NCBI GenBank assembly: GCA_012932295.1
Contig: JAAONU010000001.1
Coordinates: forward strand, 26,698,550 to 26,762,549
DNA: 64,000 nt
Source of the DNA: Cyclina sinensis
Lineage: Eukaryota > Mollusca > Bivalvia > Venerida > Veneridae
Direction: 5' to 3'
Every line of letters starts with the position of its first letter. Positions within the stretch are counted from its first letter, which is position 1. Of this stretch, positions 1 to 12,800 are shown piece by piece. The position numbers and the translations under genes are program-made. The notes under the pieces are model-generated. The model searched no databases, was not told the DNA's origin, and saw only the letters and a program-made list of their open reading frames with translations.

Positions 1-69
1 TGAATCAGCGGTGAGAGACAAATGAACAGAAGACACAATGTCTGAGAACAATTGTCATGGAGAAATTTT

Positions 70-141
70 GCCCTGCCCAGGGGTCGAACCAACGACCGAT
101 GGATTACTAATCCAGTGCTCTACCTATTGAGCTAAGCGGGC
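70..141 (-). tRNA. tRNA-Thr(AGT)-like sequence, degenerate; probably a tRNA-derived SINE head or pseudogene
   Basis: On the minus strand this reads as a 72-nt tRNA-like fold. It has an A box (TTAGCTCAATAGG), a clean D arm (GCTC/GAGC), an anticodon arm with loop TTAGTAA (anticodon AGT, threonine) and a B box (GGTTCGACC). The acceptor stem pairs only at its first four positions, and the T stem has two mismatches. No intron is seen. These defects suggest a tRNA-derived repeat rather than a working gene, although the internal promoter boxes are well kept. Confidence 0.4.
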
Positions 142-371
142 GGGCTAAATAATTGGTACATGTTTTATGTAACAAATTTTAAAAGTTGTTTGTCTCACAA
201 TGATTCATGAACAACCAATCACTCTTTTGACTAGATACTAATAAAACAGTTTTATTGTCCAGTCAAACAGAATAACTCTAATAAATATGTTTGAAAGTAT
301 TAACATCCCTGCTTTAAGATACTGATTCTGGCATTATCTTTTTGCCCCTTGGCCAGTCCCACTGCTGAGGA

Positions 372-474
372 CTAGATGTACAGGCAGGTTGCCTTGGTGT
401 TTCTTTCAGGCTCTTCAGTATCCAGTGTGTCAGTTAGAATGATGGCCAGTTCATGTGCACATTCCCCAGAAACT
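372..474 (-). CDS. Candidate terminal coding exon of an unidentified minus-strand gene
   Basis: A strong acceptor (TTTATTTTTTTCAG) precedes a 103-nt open stretch. It encodes 33 residues, starting VSGECAHELAIILTDTL and ending ERNTKATCLYI, and stops at TAG. The exon begins with one nucleotide that completes the codon left open by the candidate exon at 1090-1148, so the two join in frame through a GGA glycine. An AATAAA on the minus strand lies about 120 bases beyond the stop (plus-strand tttatt at 251-256). The residues look like ordinary protein, but I do not recognise the family. The exon call is moderate and the function is unknown. Confidence 0.45.
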
Positions 475-1089
475 CTGAAAAAAATAAACATTTGTAATAG
501 TATTAATATGTATTTCCTTACTCACTAATGTTAGACTCATTTTTAAATCTCTTGGTCTTCCACTTAATGTTAATTGCTAACATTTTTTATGGTTTACTTT
601 CTTAAACTAAAAGTGAACACTAGAATATATGTGGATGTTAAAATCGAGGCCTTTGTTAGCAGTATAAATACTGACTGTGGTACAGCCAGTTAGTTCACTT
701 GCCAAGATGCATTGTACTCACACATGTTGCTAATGGCAACACTGGTCTGTTATTCCATTCAGTTCAGCAAGTTTAATAGAATGACAGTATAAATTTAATG
801 TTTGGAAGTGAAGCTAACATGGTTTACTGAAAATTTTAAGTGTACTTTAGAATGACATTTATTAGACTTTTTATTAGACTGACATTTTTTCAGATAATTA
901 GTCTGATGTTTCGTTCCATACCTGAGCTTCCTGTTGTTACAGACTCTGACCATATCAGATTATTATTGATCCAGTCTGGTTTTCTAACTTGTTCATCATA
1001 TAACCTTGTTAATGGAGGGACTCTCGACCAAATGTCAAAAGACTTAAAGCCAGATTGCATTGACTTAACTAAAAATAAAACAGACTTAC

Positions 1090-1148
1090 CCTGTGTAAAA
1101 AGATATGTTCAAAAGGCAGTTGTTACAGTATTGTGGGTCTGTTGTTAG
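1090..1148 (-). CDS. Candidate penultimate coding exon of the same unidentified gene
   Basis: The minus-strand acceptor ATGCTTCAG and donor AGG|GTAAGT frame a 59-nt segment. It encodes LTTDPQYCNNCLLNISFYT plus two bases of the next codon. Its phase matches the candidate terminal exon at 372-474. The intron between them would be 615 bases. A weaker possible upstream exon near 6887-6951 ends in phase 0, which also fits. No family was recognised. The main risk is that an AT-rich intron produced good splice motifs by chance. Confidence 0.4.
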
Positions 1149-2120
1149 CTGAAGCATCTTTTCTTGGAAGACTAGGCCTTTGCCAAAAATTTTTAATTTC
1201 TTGCACTGTGAAAGAAAATGACAGTTTTGCTGGAATAAATGGTGTCCAGTCACAGTGAAGTTAGGTAACCACAAGCTTTCTTTCATTGGCCCATAACCAA
1301 AGAAATTGTTTTAGGGTTTTAATCTGATTGACATAGTTTGGAAGATTCAAGTTGAACCAAAATAAATTCTTTCATGGCAGGGTGAATAGTTGTGCCAGAA
1401 AAGCATGTAATGGACATATTTGGCTCTCACTCTTTGATTTAGAGTTATACATTCTGAAATGAAAAAATAGCTGTAATAGCATTGTAAAATTAATATTTTC
1501 TATTGATATTTTAGAAGCCTTTCCATAAAAATCTGTTACATTTAATTTTTGTATTCAATGGTCGTAGAATTTTTTCACCTTAAACCATTATCTTTCCAGC
1601 ATCATCCCTTGTTTCTATAAATGGATCAAAGTCACTTAAGAGATAATCAACCATAATTATTCACCTGGGAAATCATTCCAGTCCTGCATTCTTCCAGGTG
1701 ATTGTGTTTAAGGCATGAACCTGTTATTGTCACTGCTGTATTTCTAGTAGCAGCATTTATTTAGATGGTTTTATTCCATTGAGTTCATAGGTAGTGACAT
1801 TTAGAAACAAGTTGATTTTAACCATTTAAAGATTATGTAATGGATGCAGTCTGTTAATGTAATAATTTTTGTAAGCATTTGTATATGCTGTCTGTTAGTG
1901 GTTTTTTCTTTGGAGTATCAGAAATAGACCATAACTATGGTAATGGTCACACATTTGCTATAATGTTCAAAGTTGGGCTTGGACACTTCTCTAACAGTCA
2001 GTGAGGTGCAAATCATTGTTCAGGTATTTAGTGTCCTGTCTTCTTGTTTGTTTTGCTTAGTGTTTTTGGTATAATATGTTTGTCTTTAAGATTTAGATAT
2101 TGAATATCTAACTATTTAAA
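1149..2120. other. No gene recognised
   Basis: AT-rich non-coding sequence without a convincing open frame, splice pair or repeat structure. It would be intronic if the minus-strand exons at 372-1148 are real. Confidence 0.4.
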
Positions 2121-2129
2121 TTATTGAAC

Positions 2130-3222
2130 TAGATCCTGAGGAAAAAATCAGTTGGTTGCTATGGTATAGTAAGGTTGTCAGAGGCAACACCAATGGCAAC
2201 AGAAAGGGAAAAAACTTTGAAAATCTTCTTGTCTGAAACCACAAGGCCCTGAGCCTTAAGATTTGGTGTGTGGCATTGTCTAGTGGACCTCTACCAATTT
2301 TGTTCAAATTATGCACCAGGGGTCAAAGTTGGCCCTACCCCTGGGGTCAATTGATTTTACATGGGCTTATATAGGGAAAACCTTAAAAATTCTTCTTGTC
2401 TGAAACCACAAAGCTTAGAACTTAGATATTTTCAATGGAGCATCAGCCAGTTTGTTCAAATTATACCCCTTCGGTTGATTTTAATAGACTTATTTAGGGA
2501 AAACCTTAAAAAATCTTCTTGTCTGTAACCACAAAGCCAAGGGCTAGATTTTTTCATGAGTCTCAGCTCAAGGTCCCATGCCAAGATTGTTCAAATTATG
2601 CCCCTGGGGTCATTAATGGCCTGGCCCTGGGGTCACTTGATTTTACATAAGCTTATATAGTGAAGACTTAAAAATCTTCTAGTCCAAAACCACAAGGCCT
2701 AAAACTTGGACATTTTGCATAGAGCATCAGCTAGGGGTCATCTATCAGGTTTGTTCAAAATATGCCCCTGTGTCATAGGCTTCTATATGGAAAACCTTTT
2801 AAAATATTCTTGTCTGAAACCACAAGGCCTAGAACTTAGATATTTTGCACTGAGCATCAGATACAGGTCCTCTACCAAGTTTGTTCAAATAATGTCCCTT
2901 GATCAAAATTAGCTCTACCCAGGGAGTCACTTAATTTTATATGGACATATAAAGGGAAGATTAAAAAATCTTCTTGTCTGAACCCACAAGGCCTAGAACT
3001 TAGGTATTTTGAAGAGCATCAGCGAGAGGTCCTCTACCAAGTTTGTTCAAGTTATGCCCCTTGAGTGAAAATTGACTCTACCCCAGGGGTAACTAAAAAT
3101 GAATTCTTATAGATTTATATAAGGAGAACCTTAAAAAGCTTCTGATGTTTGTTCAACAGCAGACTCCAAGCCAAAGTATTTAGGTGAGCGATTAAGGGCC
3201 ATTATGGCCCTCTTGTTGTATG
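2130..3222 (+). repeat. Interspersed element with internal tandem repeats ('aaaatcttcttgtctgaaacc' family), 3' part
   Basis: About six diverged copies of a roughly 165-base unit, each with 'cttcttgtctgaaaccacaa', 'ccaagtttgttcaaat' and 'cccctggggtca'. The stretch ends in a tail 'aggtgagcga' followed by the small inverted repeat gggccattatggccc and 'ctcttgtt'. The same tail occurs at 14.1 and 17.9 kb, and inverted at 61 kb. No transposase frame is present, so this looks non-autonomous. The head is missing in this copy. Confidence 0.75.
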
Positions 3223-4424
3223 CAACTGAGATAATAATACAAGTTGCTTTTTTACCACAAAAAAACATGACTGATGCATGAAAAACAGGATGTTATCATA
3301 CAATATGCTGTAATTTTTTTAATGAAAATTACCAGCTAATCAACACTGATTGAATCATGTAGTTTGAAATGTTACATTATGTGTCATATATATTGATCAT
3401 GCATCTCTCCCAAACATAATTATTTGTATGAGAAAGTTGGTACTTTCTTATGGAGGGTGGGAATCTAGTCCATCCTAGGAACAAATATAGTGAATCAAGT
3501 TCCACTGCACAAATTCAAAAAGTTGAAAACGGATCAAACTAAATCAGAAGTTTGTTGCCTGAATACTGAGTCTGAAATCATTACTATGATTTAAAACATT
3601 TTAAAGCACAGAAAGAGATTATTTTTGACAAAACAGTGGATTGGACTGTGATAACTACTGTATTGGATCATAAGTAAATGTGTTAAACTAGTCATTAGAA
3701 CAAGATTTTTGTTTAGTTTGTTGGTTCAACAGTTAAACAGATTTAACCAAATAGACATGGTGATAGCATTGAGATATTCAAAGAAAGAAAAGAAATCATT
3801 AGCTGCTAGTATTGATGGTAAAATGTCAGAATCTGCAGACAGTTGTTAGGTCAAATTGATGGATCCCTGACCCCTCACATTTGCATGATTTAACAAAGAA
3901 GTACAGTTACATTTTGACCACAAACAAGTATATAACAAAGGAGCACATGGTAATGTTTGTGGGTAAATCCTATTGTTATAAGATTTAAGAGTCATGCTGT
4001 GGATCCATGAATTGCTTAGTAACAAAAGAAAATGTTGATGATAACATTTATTGTAGAAAGTATTTGCCTTGAAGGCTTTGAAGTTTCTCTCTAAATTTAG
4101 TCATATCACTTTAAATTCACTAGTGGCTGATTTGCTAAAGGTTTATATAGGAAACAGTCATTAATGGCAGTGATTGTTTTATTCATAATAATGAAAATAA
4201 ATGTTGATAATCATCATTGCTTTAGAGAAATCTTGCTCATTATTTTGAGTGCTTAAGATAAATGAAACTTGAAATGTCAACCTCTCTGGTATTGATTTCT
4301 AAATACCATAAAATATTAGAAGCAGCTGATTTATATATGATATCAGTCTGTTAAATAAAGTGAAATTCATAATCATAGGTAACTGTTTACATTAAGTGAA
4401 ATAGGTAAACGTTTACATTATTTT
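3223..4424. other. No gene recognised
   Basis: AT-rich intergenic or intronic sequence with no convincing exon or repeat structure. Confidence 0.4.
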
Positions 4425-4935
4425 TAGCTCATATGAGCAAGATGTTCATGTGAGCTTTTGTGATAACATTCCATCTTGCATTGTTCATCAGGCATCAACC
4501 ACTTAATTTGCACAACATCTCTTCTAAAGCCACTGGGCCAAAGTTGACTTACCAACTGACCTACCATCTGTTTCTGAAGCTGTATGTATGAAATTTGGAG
4601 TACAGTTACAATTTTGCATAGATTGTAGATTTCAGCTTCAACATTGAACTTTAACTTGACCTCCTACCTCATCTTCTAAACTATAGCATTAACATTTGAA
4701 CTACATGCATGATTTTGCTCGCATATTTCTACTTTACTTTGGTTGACCATGACCTATTGATGTACTTTCTGTTTATAGAAATACATAAGTGAAATTTGAA
4801 CCATAGTGTATCGTTTTGCAAGTAAATTTTAAATTTGATTATGGTCAACCTTTAACTGCTGATAGAATTTCTTGTTGAAGATACAGAAATCATGAGTATA
4901 TACTTGCTGTGCACACAAAATATTGCAAGAGGGCA
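4425..4935 (+). repeat. Head fragment of the 'gctcacctgagca' repeat family
   Basis: Begins with ttttagctcatatgagcaag and then 'gtgagcttttgtgataaca', the same head as the longer copy at 16.9 kb. It continues with 'acaacatctcttctaaagcc' and diverged repeats of a 'gaaatttgga..tacagtt..ttttgcat' unit. The tail is degenerate ('caagagggcaacctg'). Confidence 0.6.
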
Positions 4936-5842
4936 ACCTGTACTAAAAGAGAATTTTTAACAAGTACTCACTTCATGCGATCTGTTTTGCACAAACATTC
5001 TGTATATCAGTAGGTGAAAGTAATTCTCAAGAACGATCAATACTTTGTAGGTAAAGATAGTTTTGAGTACTTGCAGTAATAAATGTATGCCTATGGTAGA
5101 TGATAAGAATTCTCTAAGTTCTAGAAGTACTTCTGGAGGTAATCAAAAGTGATGTCACCTTAGTCATATAAAAAGGTGATGAAAATTTATTTTATGCCTA
5201 CCAATGAAATATAAGGATATATCAGTGAGATAAAAGTGATAATCCACTGTTTTGAATCAGTGAAATTACCATTTTGATAATACACTGTTTGTGCCGGAAC
5301 TACTGCTTGATGAAACTTCAGGAATTTCCATACCACGTAAATAAAAGAGAATCCGCTGTATTTCAGACTGTGACAGCGAGTGAAATTTATTTACCTTGTT
5401 AAATCCAATTATAATATTGAATTCCTGAGCCTAACTAGTTGTGAACAATGATGAAATTCGCCATAAATTATTTAAAATGTCTGATTTGTTTACATAACTC
5501 ACATGGACAATATCCAATATGGCCGACTTTCAATTCAATTGATTGAATATTACTCGGTATTAATCCGCTTTTATAATTAAAGTATGTATGGCTAAAATTC
5601 AATAAATATTGATAAACTGTGTAGAGAAAAATAAATGTTATTTGATGAAAGTGTATTCAGTTTATTTCAGCAGAAGTAAAGTTATCATATGTATTGGAGA
5701 TTCTCTGCACTTTTTTTTGTGCGGAGTAACCAAAGTACGCATTAACTGATTTGGGGCTCACCATGGGGAATTTATTGAAGGCCCTGATTAAAAATGTCAT
5801 AAAATACCCATTTTTGACGTGTTGGCATAAAATAAAAAGAAA

Positions 5843-5996
5843 ATTTGTTTGTTTTTTAGTGGAAGATGGGAATTTATTTCATCTCGTGAACACCATATGT
5901 TGATATTTTCACTCGTGGCTGTGCCACTCGTGAAAATATCACATATGGTGTTCACTCGATGAAATAAATTCTCATCTTCTACAAAAACAAACAAAT
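5843..5996. repeat. Foldback hairpin element
   Basis: Two arms of about 70 bases are near-perfect inverted copies around a short loop near 5924. Left arm landmarks are 'atttgtttg', 'gaatttatttcatctcgtga' and 'gatattttcactcg'. The right arm has 'ctcgtgaaaatatc', 'tcgatgaaataaattc' and 'caaacaaat'. There is no coding capacity. This is a MITE-like foldback. Confidence 0.8.
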
Positions 5997-6396
5997 ATCC
6001 TCTATATAACTAAACTTTGTCCTCCATTTTTTCTCAAGATACAGGTATCAGCAGTGCTCATCAGTTCAGTAGCTTTTTCAGTGAACAGAAATAGGAGAAG
6101 TTTACACTGAAAATGCCATGAAAAAATTTACAGTAGGTCCCTTGATCAATTACCAGCTATATAGAAGTAGCAAAATATCTGTCCATTTTTTATTACTCTC
6201 CTGAAATCTAATTATATTTGGAATTGAATGTTGTCTTGGCAGTGAAATGAGACTTGTCTTGTAAGAAATTGATTGCAGCGAAACTTCAGACTCATGATGT
6301 AATATTATTGTATTATACAACAGAACAGGGAATTTGTATCTGTACATGTACTAACATGGTGGATGTGTTGAGCTTGTAGGTATTGGACATGATCAT
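5997..6396. other. No gene recognised
   Basis: Single-copy AT-rich sequence without a supported feature. Confidence 0.35.
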
Positions 6397-6590
6397 TTAA
6401 CCCTTTACCACATGTTTAAGTGTTAAATCTCATATGCGACCAGTGCAGATCCAGATCAGCCTGCACATGTGTGCAGTCTGTTTAGGATCTCCACTGTTCA
6501 CTTTTCAGTCGGAAGTTGTTTTATGGATATTTAAGCGAACAGTGGAGATCCTGATCAGAGACATTGTTCACAGTAACTCTTTAATATGAC
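6397..6590. repeat. TTAACCCTTT short inverted-repeat element (MITE-like), degenerate copy
   Basis: Starts with ttaaccctttaccac and contains 'cagatccagatcagcctgca'. It also holds an internal inverted pair, 'aggatctccactgttc' and 'gaacagtggagatcct'. The right terminus is eroded. It shares its ends and interior style with the element at 9628-9840. Confidence 0.65.
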
Positions 6591-6886
6591 TTCATTTGAT
6601 GACAAGTACCCATGCTGGAATCAAAATAATTTCCTGTATATGATGTAATAATAACAGAATATGTGAAATGGTATTGGTCCCTTCATTAAAATGTTTGTTT
6701 ACTGAAATTGTACTTGTGATCCTATCTCGTATTTGATATGACACCTCTGTAATCATGTCTTGCTCATCATGTAAGTTTATGTCAGATCTTGTAAGTTGAT
6801 GTCTTTACAGCTTTTTCTAAAGTTGTTCTATTCATAGCATTTGGTAAAAAAAAGTGGGGAGGTTCTTTCACTGGAGAACAACTTAC

Positions 6887-6951
6887 CCTTACATGTGCTT
6901 GACTACCTTCCTTGTTATTTCCATTAAAAAGATACATCTTAATTATTGCTG
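6887..6951 (-). CDS. Weak candidate coding exon (unidentified minus-strand gene)
   Basis: An acceptor ending CTGTCTAG and the donor AGG|GTAAGT bracket an open segment encoding IIKMYLFNGNNKEGSQAHVR. It ends in phase 0, which matches the start of the candidate exon at 1090-1148. This could be an upstream exon of that gene. Support is splice motifs, phase and residue composition only. Confidence 0.22.
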
Positions 6952-7009
6952 CTAGACAGACAGCTAAGAAATGTGGTATTAGCAAGACTTTATTTTTTGG
7001 CAACAATAG

Positions 7010-8650
7010 ATTTCATGCTTGGCTCGGTTCCTCTGAAACATGATGAAATAACACATCAGATCAGCATGGTGAAGTGGCATTTTATGCAGGAAGTTCTTTT
7101 TTTCTTTGTTGTTTTGGTTGTGATCTGGTATTACTAGACAAAATGGACATTTTTTACTTGATAAATTGGTAAGTCCTGTAAGTTGAAGTGTTTCTGAAAT
7201 GTGAACAATAAACTTGATGAGAAAATACATATTTCAGTATGTTTTTGGTTACCTGAACCTTCAAAATGAAAGTAAAAGTATTAACTGAAAACAGATAAAT
7301 CAATTAATGTAGAGACAGAAAATTCAAAAGCATTTACTAGTATATTTTGCATTGATTTCTTATTAAGAATTCCAATTTGTCTGAATTCCTTTGAAGATAA
7401 TTATTTATTTTAATTTATCTTTTTCAGATTATCGAACGACAGTATTCAGCTTAGGAAAGGGACATAACAACTGAAGAAAGTAATTTTCAAGTATGGACTA
7501 GAGTTACCTCCCAGGGAAAATCTAACACAAGAGTAATAAATGTTACCACATATCATATTGGTTAAGATGGTTTGATCCTTTGTTTGAATACTGTTCTTGT
7601 TACTTGTTATGGTATTATGTGAAATCCACATTTTTATTGTGTGAAAGGACAGCATGCTATTTGATGTTTCCTTTCACTTAATGTTAAAGAAATCCATGTT
7701 GTAGTCCTGCAAATTTATTATTTTCTGTAAAAGAAAATCTCTGTTTGTTTTTATTTTTTCTACAAGATGATATTGAGGCTTGCTTTTGATGTAAAAATAC
7801 ATCACTTTAGAATAGTTCCCCCTGCCAAGTTTATTCATTATTGACATAATTACTATTGTAACAAGGGTGGAAGTTAGAAAAAGTGGATAAGAGTTTTAGG
7901 CCTAAATGCAGCATTCGAGAATAGTGGTTGAGGGCTACAGTTGCTCTTTTATAATAGTGTAGGGGATAGTTATTGGATAGGGAAAGTTGGAATTTTGAGA
8001 TTTTCTTCCTGTAAAATCTGGATTCTTTGCACTAAATTCTGCACCCTTATGATAAACTAATATGCATGCTGAGGTACTGCATCTATTCAGATTTAACATT
8101 TATGGAAGTTTCACTTTTGGGATTAGATAACATGCTGTCTGTCACAAACAGTCAGATAAAAAAGCACCTAATTTATGTTGTGTACAGACCAATGGTCTGG
8201 GTGTCTGTTACATAATGTATGAAGACTGTACTGCAATGAAAGGCCAGTGGCACTTCTCTGTCTAAGCCAGTGAAAATACAAGGGATCAGTATTATTGTAT
8301 CTCCATATGTCATATGTTGTTAAAAGAGTTTTACACTGACCCCTAGAATTAAATTTATGGTGCTAATTAAGTCCTGGGACTACATTCTGTTACAGGCTAA
8401 AAAGGAATTTTGATAAATCAGGAACAATTAAGCCTGAAAGGAATCATGTTATATTTAACATCTTTTCTCTGGAAGCAAACTAGCTAGTGTGCAGAAACTC
8501 AAATATGGAATTTAGTTAAAATCAATCACCATCCACATTTCTTGTGTTCTTTAATCTCAGTTCTCTTTCTGTCTTTAAACTTTGGTAGATGACTTAGCTG
8601 AATAACTCACTGCCTCATCAAAGTTAAATATCTATTTAAGTGGTGTTATT
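7010..8650. other. No gene recognised
   Basis: AT-rich sequence with only short random frames. A plus-strand acceptor at about 7427 is followed by eight codons and a stop, which is too little to call. Confidence 0.35.
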
Positions 8651-9245
8651 ATGCTCCCCGAAGGGCGAGCATATAGTTGCCACTTTGTCCGTCCTGTCCG
8701 TCTGTTCGTTCGACATAATTTTGTCCGGAGCATAACACAAAAACTATGAGAGATATCAAGACCAAACTTCATAGGTAGTTAGATCTCATTAAGGAGCAGT
8801 GCAGTGCACAAGAACCTTAACTCTTGCTTTATTAACATTGAGTTATTGCCCTTGGAAATTTCTCATACTTATATTTTGTCCGGGGCATATCTCACAAAGT
8901 ATAAGAGCTATCAAGTTGAAACTTTATAAGTAGATAGATCTCATTGATGAGCAGTGCAGTGCACAAGAACCATAACTCTTGCTTTATTAATTTTTGAGTT
9001 ATTGCCTTTTTAAGTTTCTCATACTTATTTTTTGTCCGGGGCATATCTAACAAAGTATAAGAGATATTAACATGAAACTTTATTGGTAGATAGATCTCTA
9101 TAAGAAGAAGTGAAGCGTGCAATAACCGTAACTCTATTTTGCATAATATAGGAGTTATTGTCCTTTGTTATTTTTCATACTTTAAAAAAAAAAACATATT
9201 AAACAATAGCCCTTTTGGAATTGGCATTTGTTCGGGGAGCATCCA
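8650..9245 (+). repeat. Short inverted-end element with three internal tandem repeats
   Basis: The ends are inverted: 'atgctccccgaa' at the left and 'ttcggggagcat' at the right. Inside are three diverged copies of a unit of about 137 bases, with 'ttttgtccgg.gcata', 'gtagatagatctc' and 'gcagtgcacaagaacc.taactcttgc'. There is no transposase. It is a non-autonomous element. Confidence 0.75.
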
Positions 9246-9627
9246 TCGGTTCTATCGATTTCTTGTTCATCAGGTGGATATTTGAAATGATGAAACATTA
9301 TTTTAATCATCTTTCACTTTTTTAGCATTGTATTGCAGTGATGTAATTCATTCAAAATATTGCTATACTTATATTTAAACATACATTACCTGCTAGTGCA
9401 ACTGATTTTTTTTAAACAAAAATGAACCAGTGTTTCAGTATCACTTTCATATCAATATGTAATCTTTTACATAAAAATGCTTGAAATATACATTTTTTAA
9501 ATTCAATTTTGATATTTTTAAATTATCCTGTTTTAGAGGATATTAAAGAGGTTCTACCCTAAAAATAACCAAGTGTTTACAGCATACCTGTATAATTATG
9601 TTTTTATTGGTCCATACTGTAAGTGGA

Positions 9628-9840
9628 TTAACCCTTAGCCTGCTAAATATCTTAAATGGACTTGCCCATGTTTCAATTTGGACAAATCCATTAATTGTTT
9701 ACAGGGGTGCTTATTGAAAATTTACCAACTGAATGGTGAATAATGCAGACCATGATCAGACTGCGTGGATGTGCAGGCTGATCTTGGTCTGCACTGGTCA
9801 CAAATGCAAACACAATTTCTGCCTGCAGGAGAAGGGTTAA
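9628..9840. repeat. TTAACCCTT...AAGGGTTAA MITE-like element
   Basis: Bounded by ttaacccttagcctgc and gagaagggttaa, with the interior 'atgcagaccatgatcagact' and 'gcaggctgatcttggtctgc' forming an inverted pair. TTAA at both ends suggests TTAA target use. From memory, this family is very common in venerid clam DNA. Confidence 0.75.
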
Positions 9841-12800
9841 ATGAACAATAATATTAAGAAGAATATATGTTCGAAAAGGTTTCGTTAGGACATATAAGAC
9901 TCTAAGAAAGAGTCCAGTTCATCTGAAACAAATTGCTGTCCAGCAAAATACTGTACATCATAAGCTCTCTATATTATAACTTAATGCATAACATTCAGTT
10001 CATGTGAAGAAGAATTTTTGACTGACACCTTGTCAGTGGGCCATGATTAGTTCAGTATCAATCACAATTGTTTATGTTTTGAAGAAAATGGAATGTTCCA
10101 ATATTTTGGGTAATCCTTTTAAATGTGTGTATCTTGTACAACTTTCATAGGGGTTTATTTTGTCTGGTATTTTGACTTTGATATTTTTGTATTTCTGCAT
10201 TATTTGCATCAGACAGATTTGAAAAAAAACTTTGATGCTTTAATATATCATTTTAGCTTGTATCCTCTGTTGGAATCTCATTTAATTAATTTTATGATCA
10301 AATGATGGAGTTTGTATATAGAAAAGGTAAGTTACTACTAGGTTAAAAGTTTTAGAACAAACTGTATTAAGGTTTTTAACAGAGATGTACCATTGAAAAA
10401 AAAAAATGTTTTCTTAGCTGCTTGCCATAATGGAATTGTCAGATTAGTTGTTCTTTATAGAAAGACTGTCATGGTTACGGGACCTGTTCTCTTGCCATTT
10501 TACTGTAAGAGTTGTTTCCCATGTACTTTCGAAAAAACGGAAGTTTTGCTGTAAGATTTGTTTCCTTTATTTGAAAGAAGATAAAAGGAAGTTCTACTGT
10601 AAGAATATGTATTCACCTTGTCAGAACTGTCATGCTTAAGGTAAAAAGACAGTTTACCTATACAGTTAGAAAATTTTGCTTGAAGATTTATTCTTTATAG
10701 AAGTTAGATTTTCTGTTTCTTCATATCATGTAAAATGTAACACACTTTTTACTTTATAGTCACCAGCAGACCAGATGGAATTTTTCATTGGCATCTAATG
10801 GACTAAGTCTAGTTGTCTTAAGGAATGATAAAATTTCTATTTACAGACACAGTAAGCTCTGTTGGCCTTTCTTTCATAAGTAAGTCTTGACCTCAAGCAA
10901 GTTAAGGCATTTGACCAAATATAATCATGGCTGCAATAAAAGCAGTGCCAGAGTTCACCAGTTGTGAATTTTTTTATCAACAAGTACAAATATTGTGCTT
11001 CTAAACTGCAAAATAAATGTGTCAAGTGAACACTTTTTATAAACAGACAACTGTTGTCCGATATTAACATTATTTAAGAAAAGGAATGATCAGTTTAATT
11101 TGATAATGTAGAATAAATACAATCTTAGATTTCATCTGGTTAAAGCAATGAAAGTTTATTCTGAACTCTGGGAAATCAAAGTTCTGAAAGGAATTGGCAA
11201 TCACTGTTCACAAGGCATGGAAAAATGGAATTGATTTTTGGCTAGAAAATAAAGTACCTGTTTCCTATTTATTATGTATCATTGTTATTGACTTAGTGGT
11301 CAGGGTTACCGCTAATTTGAGTGAAAGTCAAAGTGTCTGTCATGGTTTAGAGCTTATGATGCCTTTTTTGTAGAGTATCTTTCTATATTAATACCTTGAT
11401 GCATTATATAAACATTTTATAACATATCTCATTGGTCTTTGGGTAGAGTAAAAAGGTGTTCAATGAATCAAAGTGTTACTATTTTACAGCTATAGTTATT
11501 TCCTGTCAATGTCTCCTAATTTTTCTGACATTTAAGATGTTTCTAGGATGGCTAGGCACAATGTTAGAACTTCCAGTCCTTTGATTCAAGTACTAAATTG
11601 GGAGTAGACAGGTGCACTGATGCATTTGTTGAAAATCTATATATATAAAAAAAATAATTTTTCATTATAAGAAAAATTTTCTTCTGCTGTGGTCTTGCTA
11701 AACATGAGTAACTGTACATATAGATAAATGTCTTCCAAGCTGTTTTTTGAAAGATTTGGGTGTGGTTATTCTTAAAATATTATATGTATTATTATTACTG
11801 TTATTACTATTATTACTGTAATTCTCATTATTATTATTATTATTCAACCAGTAAGTGCTATTCTACAAGATTTAAATATTTCGCTTTTGATTGAAGTTAA
11901 TGCTGAAAAATGCCTGAATGCATGCCTAAGCAGTTATTTTGTATAGTTTTGTGAGTAACATATCTGTCGAACATTTGGTAAGATTTTATTTTTTGTTTGT
12001 CATAAAGTGGATTTTGATATGAAGGTAACTGTGAACAGTGAAATGAAATTTAATGAGTGAATAGCTGTTTGTTTATGTGCATGTGACTTTAGTTTAATAT
12101 TCATTTTCTTTTACTTTTCATTTTCTGAAATTAGGCATTAACAAATTAGATTTTTCTGCTGGACAAGAAAAAGGGCAGTTACCAGTAGTAACATTCTGGC
12201 TTTTCCAGGCTTTCTGTAGATTTATCAGTAATAATGTTCATCTGTCATTAATATCCATTTAAACTTTTTATTTAATTTAGAAAACAGTCACTAAACTTTA
12301 AACACTTTCTTAAGGGATTTCCATAAAACCTGATACTTAATAAAAAACTGAGAACGTTTTCTAGTGATCAAGTTGTGTTAATTGCTTTCTGAAAGGTTGT
12401 TGTTATATCAGAAAATTAAATTATTGAAAAACAATTTCATTGGTGGAAAAATGTCAGATCGATCTCTATACTGTCTCTATCTTCTCTGCAGAGATATAAT
12501 TCTGCTTTGCAAAGAGAATACAGTAAGTAGATAGTGAGAGTTTGAAATCATTTTGCAGTTTAAAAATATGTTATGTTGGAAACACAAATGTTTTGCCCTC
12601 CTATGTATACTGCTTTATGAAATGTTTACCAATATATTTTATATTAAAATGCTTATTATTTTCATACTGTGGTTGCTTGATGATTTCATTTATTAAATGT
12701 CAAAGGAAGTAAAAATAAACTTTGAAATGATGTTATTTGTTTCAATGTGTTTTGCCTTGTTGTCACTGTCCCATTTACAAACATGTCTCATATTTTGCTA

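Noticed and set aside
840..1148. Plus-strand 102-codon frame
   Set aside because: Low-complexity AT-driven translation with no splice or start support. It overlaps the better-supported minus-strand exon.
6946..7137. Plus-strand frame with a hydrophobic end (FFFVVLVVIWYY)
   Set aside because: T/G-rich intron-like DNA readily gives such residues. No acceptor or conserved motif supports it.
7428..7454. Plus-strand acceptor followed by eight codons and a stop
   Set aside because: Too short, and no upstream plus-strand exon with matching phase was found.
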